From DATHTS01 sp965219305 (GTDB lineage: Bacteria; Acidobacteriota; Blastocatellia; Pyrinomonadales; Pyrinomonadaceae): a DNA stretch of 64,000 nt. Each line of letters begins with the position of its first letter. Position 1 is the first letter of the stretch. The stretch is from positions 4,464,001 through 4,528,000 of the forward strand of contig OZ244725.1 in the NCBI GenBank assembly GCA_965219305.1, read 5' to 3'. A program made the position numbers and the translations under genes. Of this stretch, positions 8,634 to 18,714 are shown one piece after another. The notes beneath the pieces were generated by a model that saw only the letters and a list, made by a program, of their open reading frames with translations, was not told the origin of the DNA and did no database searches.

Positions 8634-10283
8634 ATGCCAGCCGACAAGTCAAAAAGATCAGATTATGAAAACTTTTCAAAAAACGTCCGCATCGACGATG
8701 GCGGTGCGTCGCAGGAACGAGCCTCTCTTAAACCTCTAAAAAACAAAAAAGAAGAAATCATTCCTCAAACTCTGTTAAATCCGCTGAGAAAAAAATCAGC
8801 GAATGAAGAAAAAACATCTGCAATAACCGTTTCCGATTCCGAATTAAAAAGCTCAAACAAAGCGACGATTGATAACGGCGCGGAAAAAGTTTTTAAGGAA
8901 GCGGAAAATTCGGGCAATATTTTAGTTGCCGAAACGGGAAAAAGCCGGAAGAAAAATGTCCGCGCCGAAAAGGATTTTGAGATTCTCGGCGGAGATAACT
9001 GGCTGGCGCGAAACGGTCACGGTCTGACGTTTGCCGGACTGTATTTTTTCACGTTTCTCGTTTATTTTCGCCCGTATGAATTAATTCCCGCGCTCGGCTT
9101 TCTGTCGGCGACGGCTTTTTATTTTGCACTTGCCACAATTCTTATCTATTTGCCGACACAAATTTCAACCGAAGGAAATTTGACGGCTTTTCCGACGGAA
9201 GTCAAAGCTGTTTTGGCTTTAACGCTGATCGCGCTTTTAACGATGCCGATTGCCAAAAGTCCGGGAACGGCTTGGCAGGAATTTAACGATCCATTTATCA
9301 AAGCCGTATTAATGTTCATCGTAATGGTGAACGTCCTGCGAACGCGCCGCCGCCTTGTGAGTTTAATTTGGCTTTCTCTGGCGATGGGCGTTTATTTAAG
9401 TTATTCGGCGTGGCAGATGTATCTGCGCGGCGAATTTGCGGTTGAAGATTATCGCGTTTCGGTGGACATCGGCGGAATGTTCGGCAATCCGAATGATTTG
9501 GCAATTCATCTCGTGATCGTTACGCCGCTGGCAATTGCGCTCGGAATTGCGGCGAAAAACAAAGTTATAAAACTCGTCTATTTTGCGATGGCGGCTTTGT
9601 TCATAATGGGAAATTTCGTTACATATTCGCGCGGCGGATTTCTCGGTTTAATGACTGCATCGGCGATTTTAATTTGGAAATTCGGACGCAAACATCGTCT
9701 CAATGTAACGTTGGCATCAATTTTGTTCGGAGGTTTTTTGTTGCTCGCCGCGCCGGGAAATTACGGTCTGCGGATGCTTTCGATTTTGGTTCCGGGACTT
9801 GATCCGGTCGGTTCGTCAAATCAGCGCAAGCAAATTTTAGAGCGTTCGATTATGGTAAGTTTGCGAAATCCCTGGGGAATCGGCATCGGAAATTTTCCGA
9901 TTGTCGGCATCAACAATCTGGTTTCGCATAATTCTTACACGCAGGTTTCATCAGAACTCGGCGTTTTGGGATTAATCGCTTATCTGGTTTTTATGATTAG
10001 TCCGATCCGTAAACTCGGCGCAATCGAACGGACGCAATTTAACAAAGGAGAAAACGGCTGGTTTTATTGTATGTCCATCGGAATTCAGGCAAGTATCGCC
10101 GGATATATGGTTTCGAGTTTTTTCGGTTCAGTGGCTTATACTTGGTATATTTATTATTTGATAGCTTACGCCGTCGCGTTTCGGCGGATTTACCAAATCG
10201 AGAAAGGTTTGGAAAACGAACTCGAAGCGGTTTCGCTGAAAGAGAAAGTTTTAGGTTACAAAAACGCCTGGCAGAATGCTTAA
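8634..10283 (+). CDS. O-antigen ligase / Wzy-like polysaccharide polymerase
   Basis: The 549-residue integral membrane protein has a hydrophilic N-terminal tail of about 115 residues followed by about ten to twelve membrane helices. The Wzy_C/O-antigen ligase signatures are visible: MFGNPNDLAIHL, YSRGGFLGL, and the late periplasmic-loop motif NLVSHNSYTQVSSELG followed by LGLIAYLVF. Family members join lipid-linked glycan repeats or ligate them to an acceptor at the outer face of the inner membrane. It is the first gene of a run of polysaccharide genes and overlaps the next gene by 8 bases, so translation is probably coupled. The long charged N-terminal tail is unusual for the family. Confidence 0.8.
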   Translation: MPADKSKRSDYENFSKNVRIDDGGASQERASLKPLKNKKEEIIPQTLLNPLRKKSANEEKTSAITVSDSELKSSNKATIDNGAEKVFKEAENSGNILVAETGKSRKKNVRAEKDFEILGGDNWLARNGHGLTFAGLYFFTFLVYFRPYELIPALGFLSATAFYFALATILIYLPTQISTEGNLTAFPTEVKAVLALTLIALLTMPIAKSPGTAWQEFNDPFIKAVLMFIVMVNVLRTRRRLVSLIWLSLAMGVYLSYSAWQMYLRGEFAVEDYRVSVDIGGMFGNPNDLAIHLVIVTPLAIALGIAAKNKVIKLVYFAMAALFIMGNFVTYSRGGFLGLMTASAILIWKFGRKHRLNVTLASILFGGFLLLAAPGNYGLRMLSILVPGLDPVGSSNQRKQILERSIMVSLRNPWGIGIGNFPIVGINNLVSHNSYTQVSSELGVLGLIAYLVFMISPIRKLGAIERTQFNKGENGWFYCMSIGIQASIAGYMVSSFFGSVAYTWYIYYLIAYAVAFRRIYQIEKGLENELEAVSLKEKVLGYKNAWQNA

Positions 10284-11442
10284 TTTTATCGCACAGACTA
10301 TATTCTGGATTTCCGTAACCGCGCTGTTTTATGTTTACGCCGGTTATCCGGTATTAGTTTGGCTGTTCAGCCGACTTTTTCCGAAAAAGATAAAACGCGC
10401 CGCCGTCGAGCCATTTATAACTGTTTTAATTACTGCTTACAACGAAGAAAAAGACATCGGTCGAAAACTTAAAAACACGCTCGAAATTGAATATCCGAAA
10501 GAAAAATTAGAAATTCTGGTTGCGTCGGACGGTTCGACGGATAAAACGGACGAAATTGTTAAAACATTTGCCGACAGAGGCGTAAAACTTTTTCGTCAGG
10601 AAGGCAGAAAGGGAAAAACTTTTACGCAGAACAAAGCGGTCGAACGCTCGAAAGGCGAGATAATTTTATTTTCAGATGCGACGACTTTTTACAAAAAAGA
10701 TGTTTTGCGCGAAATTTTACCGAACTTTGCTGACGAAACAATCGGCTGTGCGGCGGGAAAATTAATTTATGTTGATAAAACCGATTCAAATATCGGCGCG
10801 GGCGCGAAAGGCTACTGGAATTACGAAACTTTTTTGAAAGAATCCGAAAGCAAAGCGTGTTCGATAATCGGCGCGTCGGGCTGCCTTTACGCGGTCAGAA
10901 AATCCGCATATCAACCGATGTATGCCGAAGCGTGTTCGGATTTTTTGATTTGCACCGTTATTTACAGACAAAATCTGCGAAGCATTTTCGAGCCGCGCGC
11001 CGTCTGTTTTGAAGACACGAATCAACAGACGAACAAGGAAATGAAAATGCGCGTCCGCATTATTTCACAGACATTTACAGACCTTTGGCGTAACCGCGAT
11101 ATGATGAATCCATTTAAAAGCGGTTTTTACGCGATTCAACTGATTTCTCACAAACTTTTTCGTTATGCCGTGCCGTTTTTTTTACTCGTTTCGCTCTCTT
11201 CTGCGGCAGTCGCGGCTTTTTATTCAAGCTTTTTTACGATTCTTTTCGCTGTTCAAATTGCATTTTATGTTTGTGCATTTTTAGGTTGGATAACGGGATT
11301 AAAAATTCTGGCGATTCCGCATTATTTTATGCTGACAAATCTCGCTTCGATTATTGCATTCTATAAATTTTTGCGCGGCGAAACCTACACGCGCTGGGAA
11401 CCGATTCGTGAAACTTCAGCGAAATCGGCTGATCTGAATTAA
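10276..11442 (+). CDS. Membrane GT2 glycosyltransferase
   Basis: This is a 388-residue family 2 glycosyltransferase. An N-terminal membrane helix (residues 3-30) precedes the GT-A domain, which starts at VLITAYNEEKDIG and contains VASDGSTDKT for nucleotide-sugar binding and FSDATT at the DXD position. Three C-terminal membrane helices follow from about residue 290. This arrangement resembles processive or membrane-associated polysaccharide synthases. The start overlaps the polymerase stop by 8 bases. Donor and acceptor sugars cannot be read from the sequence. Confidence 0.85.
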   Translation: MLNFIAQTIFWISVTALFYVYAGYPVLVWLFSRLFPKKIKRAAVEPFITVLITAYNEEKDIGRKLKNTLEIEYPKEKLEILVASDGSTDKTDEIVKTFADRGVKLFRQEGRKGKTFTQNKAVERSKGEIILFSDATTFYKKDVLREILPNFADETIGCAAGKLIYVDKTDSNIGAGAKGYWNYETFLKESESKACSIIGASGCLYAVRKSAYQPMYAEACSDFLICTVIYRQNLRSIFEPRAVCFEDTNQQTNKEMKMRVRIISQTFTDLWRNRDMMNPFKSGFYAIQLISHKLFRYAVPFFLLVSLSSAAVAAFYSSFFTILFAVQIAFYVCAFLGWITGLKILAIPHYFMLTNLASIIAFYKFLRGETYTRWEPIRETSAKSADLN

Positions 11443-11449
11443 AATTTTT

Positions 11450-12439
11450 ATGACTTCAGACATAAAAACAGATAAAAATATTTTTGAAAATGCGCCGCGC
11501 GTCAGCGTGATAATTCCCGCATATAATGTTGCCGAATTTATTTCCGAAACTCTTGATTCGGTTTTTTCACAAACTTACGATGATTTTGAAACAATCGTAA
11601 TTAACGACGGTTCACCGGACACCGAAAATTTAGAACAGATTCTCGAAAAATATCAAACTAAAATCGTCTATTTAAAACAGGAAAATCAAGGCGCAGCGGT
11701 CGCCCGAAACACGGGAATCCAAAAAGCGCAAGGTGAAATAATTGCTTTTTTAGACGGCGACGACATTTGGTTGCCGGAATTTCTCGACCGGCAAATAGAA
11801 CTTCTCGACGAAAAGGCATTCGGAATGGTTTATTGTGATGCACTTTTGTTCGGCGAACATCAGCGAAAACCGGAAACCTATATGGAAAAAGCACCTTCAA
11901 GCGGGGAAGTAACGCCGGAAACGCTGATTAATACGCAGTGTAATGTAATAACTTCCGGCACAATCGTTAAAAAACAGCATTTAATAAAAGCCGGACTTTT
12001 CAATCCGAACGCGATTCGCACCGAAGATTTCGAAATGTGGTTTTCGATGGCGAAACGCGGAGTCAAAATCGGTTATCAAAAGAAAGTTTTGCTGAAATAC
12101 CGCGTCAGAAAAACAGGTCTGACAGGCGACAATATTCAGGCGAGCGAACGCGGAATTCGGGCTTTGAGTATTATTTGCGAAAGAAACGAATTGAGCGAAA
12201 GTGAAGAACGCGCCCGTCTTCGCCAGATTCGTCTCAGCAAATCCGAACACGAACTCGCCAAAGGAAAATTCTTTTTAGCCAGAGAAAATTACGTTGAAGC
12301 TCTCAAACATATTTCAAAAGCCGACGAACTCGATCCGCATACGAAATTGAAAGTCGTCGTTGTTTTTCTCAAAGTCGCTCCGAAACTTACGCTTCGACTT
12401 TTCAAAAAATTACGCGCCGCCGAAGCTTCCATTTTGTAG
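11450..12439 (+). CDS. GT2 glycosyltransferase, soluble type
   Basis: The 329-residue protein opens with VSVIIPAYNVAEFISETLDS. It has VINDGSPDTEN, the conserved ENQGAAVARNTGI nucleotide-binding segment and the metal-binding LDGDDIW (DXD-type) motif, all typical of GT2 inverting transferases. There are no membrane helices. The C-terminal 80 residues are helical and charged. The gene lies 7 bases after the preceding transferase, inside the same likely operon. It probably adds one sugar to the lipid-linked repeat unit. Confidence 0.88.
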   Translation: MTSDIKTDKNIFENAPRVSVIIPAYNVAEFISETLDSVFSQTYDDFETIVINDGSPDTENLEQILEKYQTKIVYLKQENQGAAVARNTGIQKAQGEIIAFLDGDDIWLPEFLDRQIELLDEKAFGMVYCDALLFGEHQRKPETYMEKAPSSGEVTPETLINTQCNVITSGTIVKKQHLIKAGLFNPNAIRTEDFEMWFSMAKRGVKIGYQKKVLLKYRVRKTGLTGDNIQASERGIRALSIICERNELSESEERARLRQIRLSKSEHELAKGKFFLARENYVEALKHISKADELDPHTKLKVVVVFLKVAPKLTLRLFKKLRAAEASIL

Positions 12440-12458
12440 TTTTGCAGAAAAAAAAGTG

Positions 12459-13451
12459 ATGAAATTAAACATAATCGTTCCGACATATAATCGCGCCGAC
12501 AGTTTGCGAAAAACTTTGCAGAGTTTTCTCGTCGCCGAATTGCCGCTGCATTTCGATGTCGTCGTAACGGTTGCGGACAATAATTCGACCGACCACACGA
12601 AGCAGATCGTCGAAGAAATGAAACCGCTGTTTACAAAAATAAAACTCGAATATATTTTCGAGGAAAAACAAGGACGTTCATTCGCGTTAAACGCCGGAAT
12701 AAAACGCGCCGACGGAGATTTGATAAGCGGAATTGACGATGACGAAGAAATTGAAAAAGATTGGTTCGTCGAGGTCGAAAAAATCTTCCGCGAACGTTGG
12801 GACGAGATTGATTTTGTCGGCGGAAAACTTCTTCCGAATTGGGAAACCGCGCCGCCTGAATGGGTTGAACCGCTCAAAGACGGCGTGATTTGCTGGCGCG
12901 ATTTCGGCGATGAAGAATGGATTTACACGCGAAAATCGCCGATGATTACGGGAGGACACGGAATTTTTAAGCGCGAAGTTTTTGAAAAAATCGGCGTTTA
13001 CGATGAAAACGTCGGCGCACAAGGGAAAGGTTTTATCAGCGGCGAAGACGAAGTTTTATACGACCAGCTTTTGACGCACGAAATGCGCGGCGTTTACAAT
13101 CCGAAACTCGTAATTTATCACTACGTTCCGGCGTATCGTCTGGACAAAAATTATTACCGCCGCTGGTTGTTCGGTGTCGGGATTTCGAGATATTTGGCGG
13201 ACAAAAATTACAAAGATTTCGGCGGCGCAAAACTTTTCGGCGTGCCGCGCTGGATGTATAAAAAAGCGTTTCAGGAAACGGTCGAAAAAATAAAATTTGC
13301 AATGCGCGGCGAAGAAACCGAATCGCTCGCCGCCGAAAATCAACCGATAGTATTTGCCGGTTATTTTTACGGCAGAAATTTGCGCGACGGGATTTTAGAC
13401 AAACCTTTGCAGACGATTTTCGGCAGATTTTTCAAGTCGCATCAAAGATAA
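12459..13451 (+). CDS. GT2 glycosyltransferase
   Basis: From the ATG at 12459 the 330-residue protein begins MKLNIIVPTYNRADSLRKTL, a canonical GT2 start. An in-frame start 99 bases upstream would overlap the previous gene by 80 bases, so it was rejected. The nucleotide-binding region includes VADNNSTDHTKQIVEE, and GIDDDEEIEKDWF carries the acidic metal-binding cluster. The segment WEPAPPEWVEPL-like (about 120-135) and GGHGIFKREVFEKIGVYDENVG resemble transferases that act on polysaccharide repeat units. It has no membrane helix. Confidence 0.85.
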   Translation: MKLNIIVPTYNRADSLRKTLQSFLVAELPLHFDVVVTVADNNSTDHTKQIVEEMKPLFTKIKLEYIFEEKQGRSFALNAGIKRADGDLISGIDDDEEIEKDWFVEVEKIFRERWDEIDFVGGKLLPNWETAPPEWVEPLKDGVICWRDFGDEEWIYTRKSPMITGGHGIFKREVFEKIGVYDENVGAQGKGFISGEDEVLYDQLLTHEMRGVYNPKLVIYHYVPAYRLDKNYYRRWLFGVGISRYLADKNYKDFGGAKLFGVPRWMYKKAFQETVEKIKFAMRGEETESLAAENQPIVFAGYFYGRNLRDGILDKPLQTIFGRFFKSHQR

Positions 13452-13477
13452 ATTCTAAATTTTTCATTCTGCTGAGA

Positions 13478-15151
13478 ATGAAGAATTTAGAGCAAAACAC
13501 AGATTACAGACGCAAAATGAACGACGAACCGGAAAAAAAAGATTCTCTCAAACGGCAAAGCGCGTGGCTTTTGTTCGCAAAAACGGCGGGCTTCGGTTTC
13601 GCATTTATTTTGCCTTTGATAATCACGCGCGTTTTAAGTCTGGAAAAAGTCGGCGTTTATCGTCAATCGTTTCAGGTGATAATGAACGCAATCTCGATTC
13701 TCTCGTTCGGCGTGGCGATGAGCGCGTTTTATTATCTTTCACGCGAGACGGAAAAACGCGCTGCCGCGATCTTTAACATTTTACTTTTCCATTTCATTAC
13801 GGGCGGAATTGCGTTTTTCACGCTTTTCTTTTTCCCAAACATTCTCGGAAATCTTTTTCAAAGCGCGGAAATGACCGCACTTGCTCCGGCAATCGGCGTT
13901 GTTATCTGGATTTGGATTTTTTCGATGTTTCTCGAAACGGTCGCCATCGCCAATCAGGAATCGGTCTTGGCGACGGTTTTTATTATTTTCGCGCAGTTCA
14001 GCAAAACGGCGTTGATGGTTTCGGCGGTCGTTTTTTACGACACGGTCGAATCCATAATTTACGCGGCGATTGTTCAAGGCGTAATTCAAACCGTGATTTT
14101 GCTCGTTTATTTGAATGTCCGTTTTCCGCGTTATTGGACGACTTTCAGCTTTAAATTTCTGCGCGAACATCTCGCTTACGCGCTGCCGTTCGGTTTTGCG
14201 GGAATTTTGTGGGTGATGCAAAACGACATTCACACATATTTTGTCGGCTATCGTTTTTCCGACGCGGAATACGCGATTTACGCTTACGGTTGTTTTCAAG
14301 TGCCGCTGATAATGATGCTCGCCGAATCGGTTACGTCGGTTTTGATTCCGCGAATGAGCGAATTGCAGTTGAAAAACGACCGACCGGAAATGATTCGTCT
14401 GACGGCGCGGGCGATGCAGAAATTATCGTTTTTCTATTTTCCGATTTTCATATTTTTAATGATAACGGCGCAGACGTTTGTCATCACACTTTTTACGAGA
14501 AATTACGCGGCGAGCGCGGCGATTTTCAAAATAAATCTGATCTTGCTGCCGTTTCACATTCTCGTGTCCGATCCGATCGTGCGTTCATACAAAGAATTCG
14601 GCAGATTTCTCGTTATTCTGCGAATTTGTATGTTCATCGTTTTATTTTCCGCGCTTTATTTCGGCATCAATCATTTCGGTCTGACGGGAATTATCGCCAT
14701 CGCCGTCGCGTCGAAAATCGTCGAAGGCTTAATTGCCGAAGCCGTCGTTTTCTACAAGATCGGCGCGAAATTCAGCGACATTTATTTATTAAAAAATATC
14801 GGCAAAACGGCAATCATCAGCATTATTTCGGGCGCGGTAACTTTCGCGGTTTATTATCTGATTAAAGATTTCGCGTTCGGAGTCGGTGAAAATATAGTCA
14901 GAGCAGTTTTCGCAGAACCGAAAATAAATATCATAGATTTTGTTTCCGGCGGTTTAACGCTCGCCGTTTCTTTTGCCGTTTTCGCGCCGATCTATTTGTA
15001 TTTATCAAATTTATGGGGAGTTTTTGAAGACAGCGAAAAACAGCAAGTGCGAAATATTCTGGCAAAAGTAGGTTCATTTCTTCCGAAAAATCTGCGTGAT
15101 AAAATTATTGTAGAAACGAGTAAAAATCAACCTTTGACGAACGATTTGTAA
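13478..15151 (+). CDS. Wzx-like polysaccharide flippase
   Basis: The 557-residue protein has a short charged N-terminus, then about twelve to fourteen hydrophobic helices spread over the full length, and the early motif ITRVLSLEKVGVYRQSF typical of the polysaccharide biosynthesis (MVF/oligosaccharide flippase) family. Such proteins move lipid-linked repeat units across the inner membrane. It sits between the glycosyltransferases and the CapK-like gene in one run of genes. A second in-frame ATG at 13517 is a possible alternative start. Substrate is unknown. Confidence 0.82.
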   Translation: MKNLEQNTDYRRKMNDEPEKKDSLKRQSAWLLFAKTAGFGFAFILPLIITRVLSLEKVGVYRQSFQVIMNAISILSFGVAMSAFYYLSRETEKRAAAIFNILLFHFITGGIAFFTLFFFPNILGNLFQSAEMTALAPAIGVVIWIWIFSMFLETVAIANQESVLATVFIIFAQFSKTALMVSAVVFYDTVESIIYAAIVQGVIQTVILLVYLNVRFPRYWTTFSFKFLREHLAYALPFGFAGILWVMQNDIHTYFVGYRFSDAEYAIYAYGCFQVPLIMMLAESVTSVLIPRMSELQLKNDRPEMIRLTARAMQKLSFFYFPIFIFLMITAQTFVITLFTRNYAASAAIFKINLILLPFHILVSDPIVRSYKEFGRFLVILRICMFIVLFSALYFGINHFGLTGIIAIAVASKIVEGLIAEAVVFYKIGAKFSDIYLLKNIGKTAIISIISGAVTFAVYYLIKDFAFGVGENIVRAVFAEPKINIIDFVSGGLTLAVSFAVFAPIYLYLSNLWGVFEDSEKQQVRNILAKVGSFLPKNLRDKIIVETSKNQPLTNDL

Positions 15152-15156
15152 ATAAA

Positions 15157-16515
15157 ATGGGAAATTTCCTGACGCAAAATTTATTTCTTCCGATCGCCAG
15201 ACGCAGGCGCAAACGCCGTGCGGAGATGCGCGAGGTTTTTAAATTTTATGAAGAAGGAATGAATTTCAGACGCGCTTCGGTAAATTGGTCGGTTGAACAA
15301 AAACGCGATTGGATTTTGGAAAAACTTCGCTTTTCCGTCCGTCGCGCGGCGCGGGAAACTGTCTATTACAGAGAGTTATTTGAAAAAATAAATTTCGACG
15401 CGGAAAGAGATTTTAACTTCGATGATTTTGCAAAACTTCCGGTTTTAGAACGAGAAAATATTCACGATGCAGGCGACGATTTGATTTCGAGTTCAATTCC
15501 GAAAGAAAATCTCGTCAAAGACGCGACGGGCGGTTCGACGGGAACGCCGACGCAGATATGGCTCGGCGCGGAAGAGATCGGTTGGAAGGAAAGCGGCGTT
15601 GATTTCGCGCTCGAAAAGATCGGAGTTCCGGCGGGATCACGAACGGCGTATTTTTGGGGACATCATCTCGATCCGCAGGCGGGCGAAAGTTTAAAGGAAA
15701 AATTCAAAAGTTTTGCGGCGAACGAGCGTTATTTTGATTGTTTCCGTTTGTCGCCCGAAATTTTTGAAAAATATCACCGTGAGTTTGAAAAATACGCGCC
15801 GGACTGCATCATCGCTTACGCTTCCGCGCTCGGACAATTTGCCGAATATTTGCGCGAAAAAAATATCAAGCCGAAAAATTATCCGAAAAAATGTTTCGTT
15901 ACCGGCGCGGAAAAACTTTATGTGAATCACCGCGCGGCGATCGAAGAAGTTTTTGGAAAACCCGTCCACGAACGCTACGGCGGACGCGATTTCGGCGGCG
16001 CGGCGATTCAGGTAAATCCGTCGGAAAATCTATTTTACGAAATTGATTGGGCGTGGTCGCTCGTCGAACCGGAAAATGATGATGAAAATTCTTCGATTTT
16101 GGTTACGAAACTTCACGCCGACGGAATGCCGTTGATTCGTTACCGCGTCGGCGACATCGCCGAGTTTGCCGCAAACAGCAAAACGGGTTTTCCGGCGTTT
16201 CAATTAAATAAAGTCATCGGACGCGATCTCGACCGAATTTGGCTCGACGGCGAAAAATGGATTCACGCCATTGAAATTCCGCATCTTTTGAAAGATTTTT
16301 CTCTACGCGAATTTGTCTTGATTCAGTCGGAAGATTACAGCGTCGAACTGCAAGTCGTGCCGAAAAATGGTTTTAATGCTGAAAATGCGCGTGAGATCGA
16401 GAAAATAATCACGGCGAATCTGGGAAATTTACCGTTTAATTTAAAAAAAGTTGATGAAATCCAACGAACAAAAGCGAATAAATGGCGACCCGTGATTTCA
16501 AAAGTTAAAAAATAG
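15157..16515 (+). CDS. CapK/PaaK-like adenylate-forming enzyme
   Basis: The 452-residue protein resembles phenylacetate-CoA ligase and the capsule-locus protein CapK. The AMP-binding loop reads DATGGSTGTPTQIW (about residues 124-137). The later ERYGGRDFGGAA and GMPLIRYRVGDIAEF segments fit the adenylation domain. In polysaccharide loci such proteins are thought to activate an acyl or amino-acid group for decoration of the glycan. That role is inferred from family and context. It begins five bases after the flippase gene stop. The N-terminus is rich in arginine (RRRRKRR), which may bring it to the membrane. Confidence 0.75.
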   Translation: MGNFLTQNLFLPIARRRRKRRAEMREVFKFYEEGMNFRRASVNWSVEQKRDWILEKLRFSVRRAARETVYYRELFEKINFDAERDFNFDDFAKLPVLERENIHDAGDDLISSSIPKENLVKDATGGSTGTPTQIWLGAEEIGWKESGVDFALEKIGVPAGSRTAYFWGHHLDPQAGESLKEKFKSFAANERYFDCFRLSPEIFEKYHREFEKYAPDCIIAYASALGQFAEYLREKNIKPKNYPKKCFVTGAEKLYVNHRAAIEEVFGKPVHERYGGRDFGGAAIQVNPSENLFYEIDWAWSLVEPENDDENSSILVTKLHADGMPLIRYRVGDIAEFAANSKTGFPAFQLNKVIGRDLDRIWLDGEKWIHAIEIPHLLKDFSLREFVLIQSEDYSVELQVVPKNGFNAENAREIEKIITANLGNLPFNLKKVDEIQRTKANKWRPVISKVKK

Positions 16516-16517
16516 TT

Positions 16518-17918
16518 ATGCAAAAAGATTTACCGAGTTCAATAAACGATTCGCGCGTTTCCGCCGTTAAATTAGGCGCGGCAGAATATAACGACGATGA
16601 AATTTTGCGTTCGATCATCCAAAATGCGAAAAATCTCGGTTGGTTCGATGAAGTTCGCGGCGCGTTCGGCAACGTGATAAAAGAAAATTCCAAAGTCGTC
16701 GTTAAACCGAATTTCGTTCTGCACGCCAATCAGAAATTCGGCGGAATGCTGCCGCTCGTTACAAATTCTTCGATTATCAAAGCTGTCGTAAATGAAGCGT
16801 TAAAAGCAAATCCGGCGCAAGTTATCGTTGGCGACGCGCCGCTCCAAAGCTGTAATTTTGAAGAACTTTTGCGTGTTACGAAATTGGACGAGTGGGCGGA
16901 AGAATTAAAATCTAAAGACGCGCGTTTTAAAGGAATTTACGATTTTCGGCGGACGACGTGCGAGATGATTGACGGCGTTCGTTTTGCCGAAGAAGATGTT
17001 AAAAATCTCGACGAATATGTGCTTTACAATCTCGGCGCGGATTCGCTTTTAGAACCGTTGACCGATGATTCGAACTCTTTTCGCGTTACGAATTATGATC
17101 CGCGTTTGATGGCGAAAACTCATTCGCCGGGAAATCATCAATATCTCGTTTCGCGGCACATAATCGAAGCCGACACGGTGATAAATTTGCCGAAATTAAA
17201 AACGCACAAAAAAGCCGGAATCACGAACGCGCTGAAAAATCTCGTCGGAATCAACGGCAACAAAGAATATTTGCCGCACCACAGAATCGGCGGCGCGGAC
17301 AACGGCGGCGATTGTTATCCGGGTAACGATTTGATAAAACGCGGTTGGGAATTTATTTCCGACCGACAAAATATGACCGATTCGCCGGCAAAAGGAAAAG
17401 TTTTAGCAACTGTCGGTTTGCAGCTTGAACGTGCGATGCGTCTGAAAGGCGACGAAATCGGTGTCGAAGGCGCGTGGTCGGGAAATGAAACCGTGCCGCG
17501 AATGTGTCTTGATCTAAACCGAATTTTAAATTACGGGAAAAACGATGCAACAATGTCTGAAAACGTGCAGAGACGAGTTTTGCATATTGTTGACGCGGTT
17601 GTTGCAGGACAAGGCGACGGACCACTTTCGTCCGATCCGCTCGATCTGAAAATGATCTTGGCGGGCGCAAATGCTTCCGCGCTCGATTGGACGGGCGCGT
17701 TTTTACTTGGTTACGACGCGGAAAAAATCCCGCTGACACAAAATTCTTTTGATAGTTTTAAATGGAAAATTGTGAATTTCGAGCCTGATGAAATTGAACT
17801 CATCGGCGAATGGGAAAACGGTTTGACGGCGAAGAATCTACGCGAATTTGCCGTCCGACAAAATGTTGTTTATCCGATAGGTTGGCGCGATGCAAAAGCG
17901 CAAAATTTCGGGAAATAA
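16518..17918 (+). CDS. DUF362 family protein in polysaccharide operon
   Basis: The 466-residue protein shows the DUF362 hallmarks VVVKPNFV near residue 58 and the block INLPKLKTHKKAGITNALKN at about 224-243, followed by LVGINGNKEYLPHHR. DUF362 proteins are often iron-sulfur-linked and are frequent in exopolysaccharide loci of this type, but their reaction is not established. No ferredoxin CxxCxxC cluster is visible here. It starts two bases after the CapK-like stop, so it is surely co-transcribed. Function in the locus is unknown. Confidence 0.75.
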   Translation: MQKDLPSSINDSRVSAVKLGAAEYNDDEILRSIIQNAKNLGWFDEVRGAFGNVIKENSKVVVKPNFVLHANQKFGGMLPLVTNSSIIKAVVNEALKANPAQVIVGDAPLQSCNFEELLRVTKLDEWAEELKSKDARFKGIYDFRRTTCEMIDGVRFAEEDVKNLDEYVLYNLGADSLLEPLTDDSNSFRVTNYDPRLMAKTHSPGNHQYLVSRHIIEADTVINLPKLKTHKKAGITNALKNLVGINGNKEYLPHHRIGGADNGGDCYPGNDLIKRGWEFISDRQNMTDSPAKGKVLATVGLQLERAMRLKGDEIGVEGAWSGNETVPRMCLDLNRILNYGKNDATMSENVQRRVLHIVDAVVAGQGDGPLSSDPLDLKMILAGANASALDWTGAFLLGYDAEKIPLTQNSFDSFKWKIVNFEPDEIELIGEWENGLTAKNLREFAVRQNVVYPIGWRDAKAQNFGK

Positions 17919-17995
17919 GTTTTATTCTTATTTTGACTAAAGGAAAAATTAAGTAATTCAATTATTTAATTTTCAAAATTACAACCAAAAATTTT

Positions 17996-18700
17996 ATGTC
18001 GGCAGAAATCATTAATGAATACCGAGATTATACGGAAAAGGCGATAGAAAATTTCGTTAATTCAAGTGACGAAAAACGCTTTGTGCTTGTTAATGCCGTC
18101 GCGGATTTAAAGGTGGAAAAGATTTTAGATCTCGGTTGCGGAGCGGGACAGGAACTTTTGCCGTTTCTTGAAAAAACTGAAGCATTATGTGTCGGAGTTG
18201 ACGCGGCGTGGGAACTTGCGGCGGAAAGCGGAAAAGTAAAAAATATCGCTTCCGGCAAAAATGCTTCGCGGCTGGCTTTTGTCCGCGCTTTAGGTGAAAA
18301 ATTACCGTTCAATGATGAAAGTTTTGATGCGGTTTTATGTTTGGTCGCGCTGCCGTATATGAACAATCAGCAGGCGATTTCCGAAATCGGTCGCGTTTTG
18401 CGAAAAGGCGGAAAATTTTTGCTTAAAATTCACGCGCCGCGATTTTATTTCGGGATGCTTCCGGCGCGTCTTAAAACATTAAACCCGAAAAATGTCGCTT
18501 ATCCGTTGATTTGTCTGGCAGGCAGTTTTTGGCATCAATTGACGGGAAAACAGCTTGAAAAAGGTTTCTGGCAGGGCAAAGAAATTTATCAAACGCGCGG
18601 TTTTCTGGAAAAACAATTTGCCGAAAATAATCTGAAAATCAGCGGCGTTTTGCCGTCATCGCATCGGCAAACGCCGCTGTTTATAATAGTGAAATCGTAA
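17996..18700 (+). CDS. SAM-dependent methyltransferase (class I)
   Basis: The 234-residue protein has the class I methyltransferase fold. Motif I ILDLGCGAGQELLPF at about residues 42-56 binds S-adenosylmethionine. CVGVDAAWELA supplies the acidic ribose ligand, and FNDESFDAVLCLVALPYM is motif II/post-I of the Methyltransf_11 group. The lineup with polysaccharide genes suggests methylation of a sugar or a lipid carrier, but the substrate is not visible. The 77-base gap upstream is AT-rich and could hold a minor promoter. Confidence 0.8.
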   Translation: MSAEIINEYRDYTEKAIENFVNSSDEKRFVLVNAVADLKVEKILDLGCGAGQELLPFLEKTEALCVGVDAAWELAAESGKVKNIASGKNASRLAFVRALGEKLPFNDESFDAVLCLVALPYMNNQQAISEIGRVLRKGGKFLLKIHAPRFYFGMLPARLKTLNPKNVAYPLICLAGSFWHQLTGKQLEKGFWQGKEIYQTRGFLEKQFAENNLKISGVLPSSHRQTPLFIIVKS

Positions 18701-18714
18701 TTAATCATCTGGAA

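Noticed and set aside
12360..12458. Extended start of the third GT2 gene
   Set aside because: It would overlap the previous gene by 80 bases and adds residues unlike the family.
13781..14299. Long antisense frame in the flippase gene
   Set aside because: It is Arg/Asn-rich text typical of a reverse-frame shadow, with no start site.
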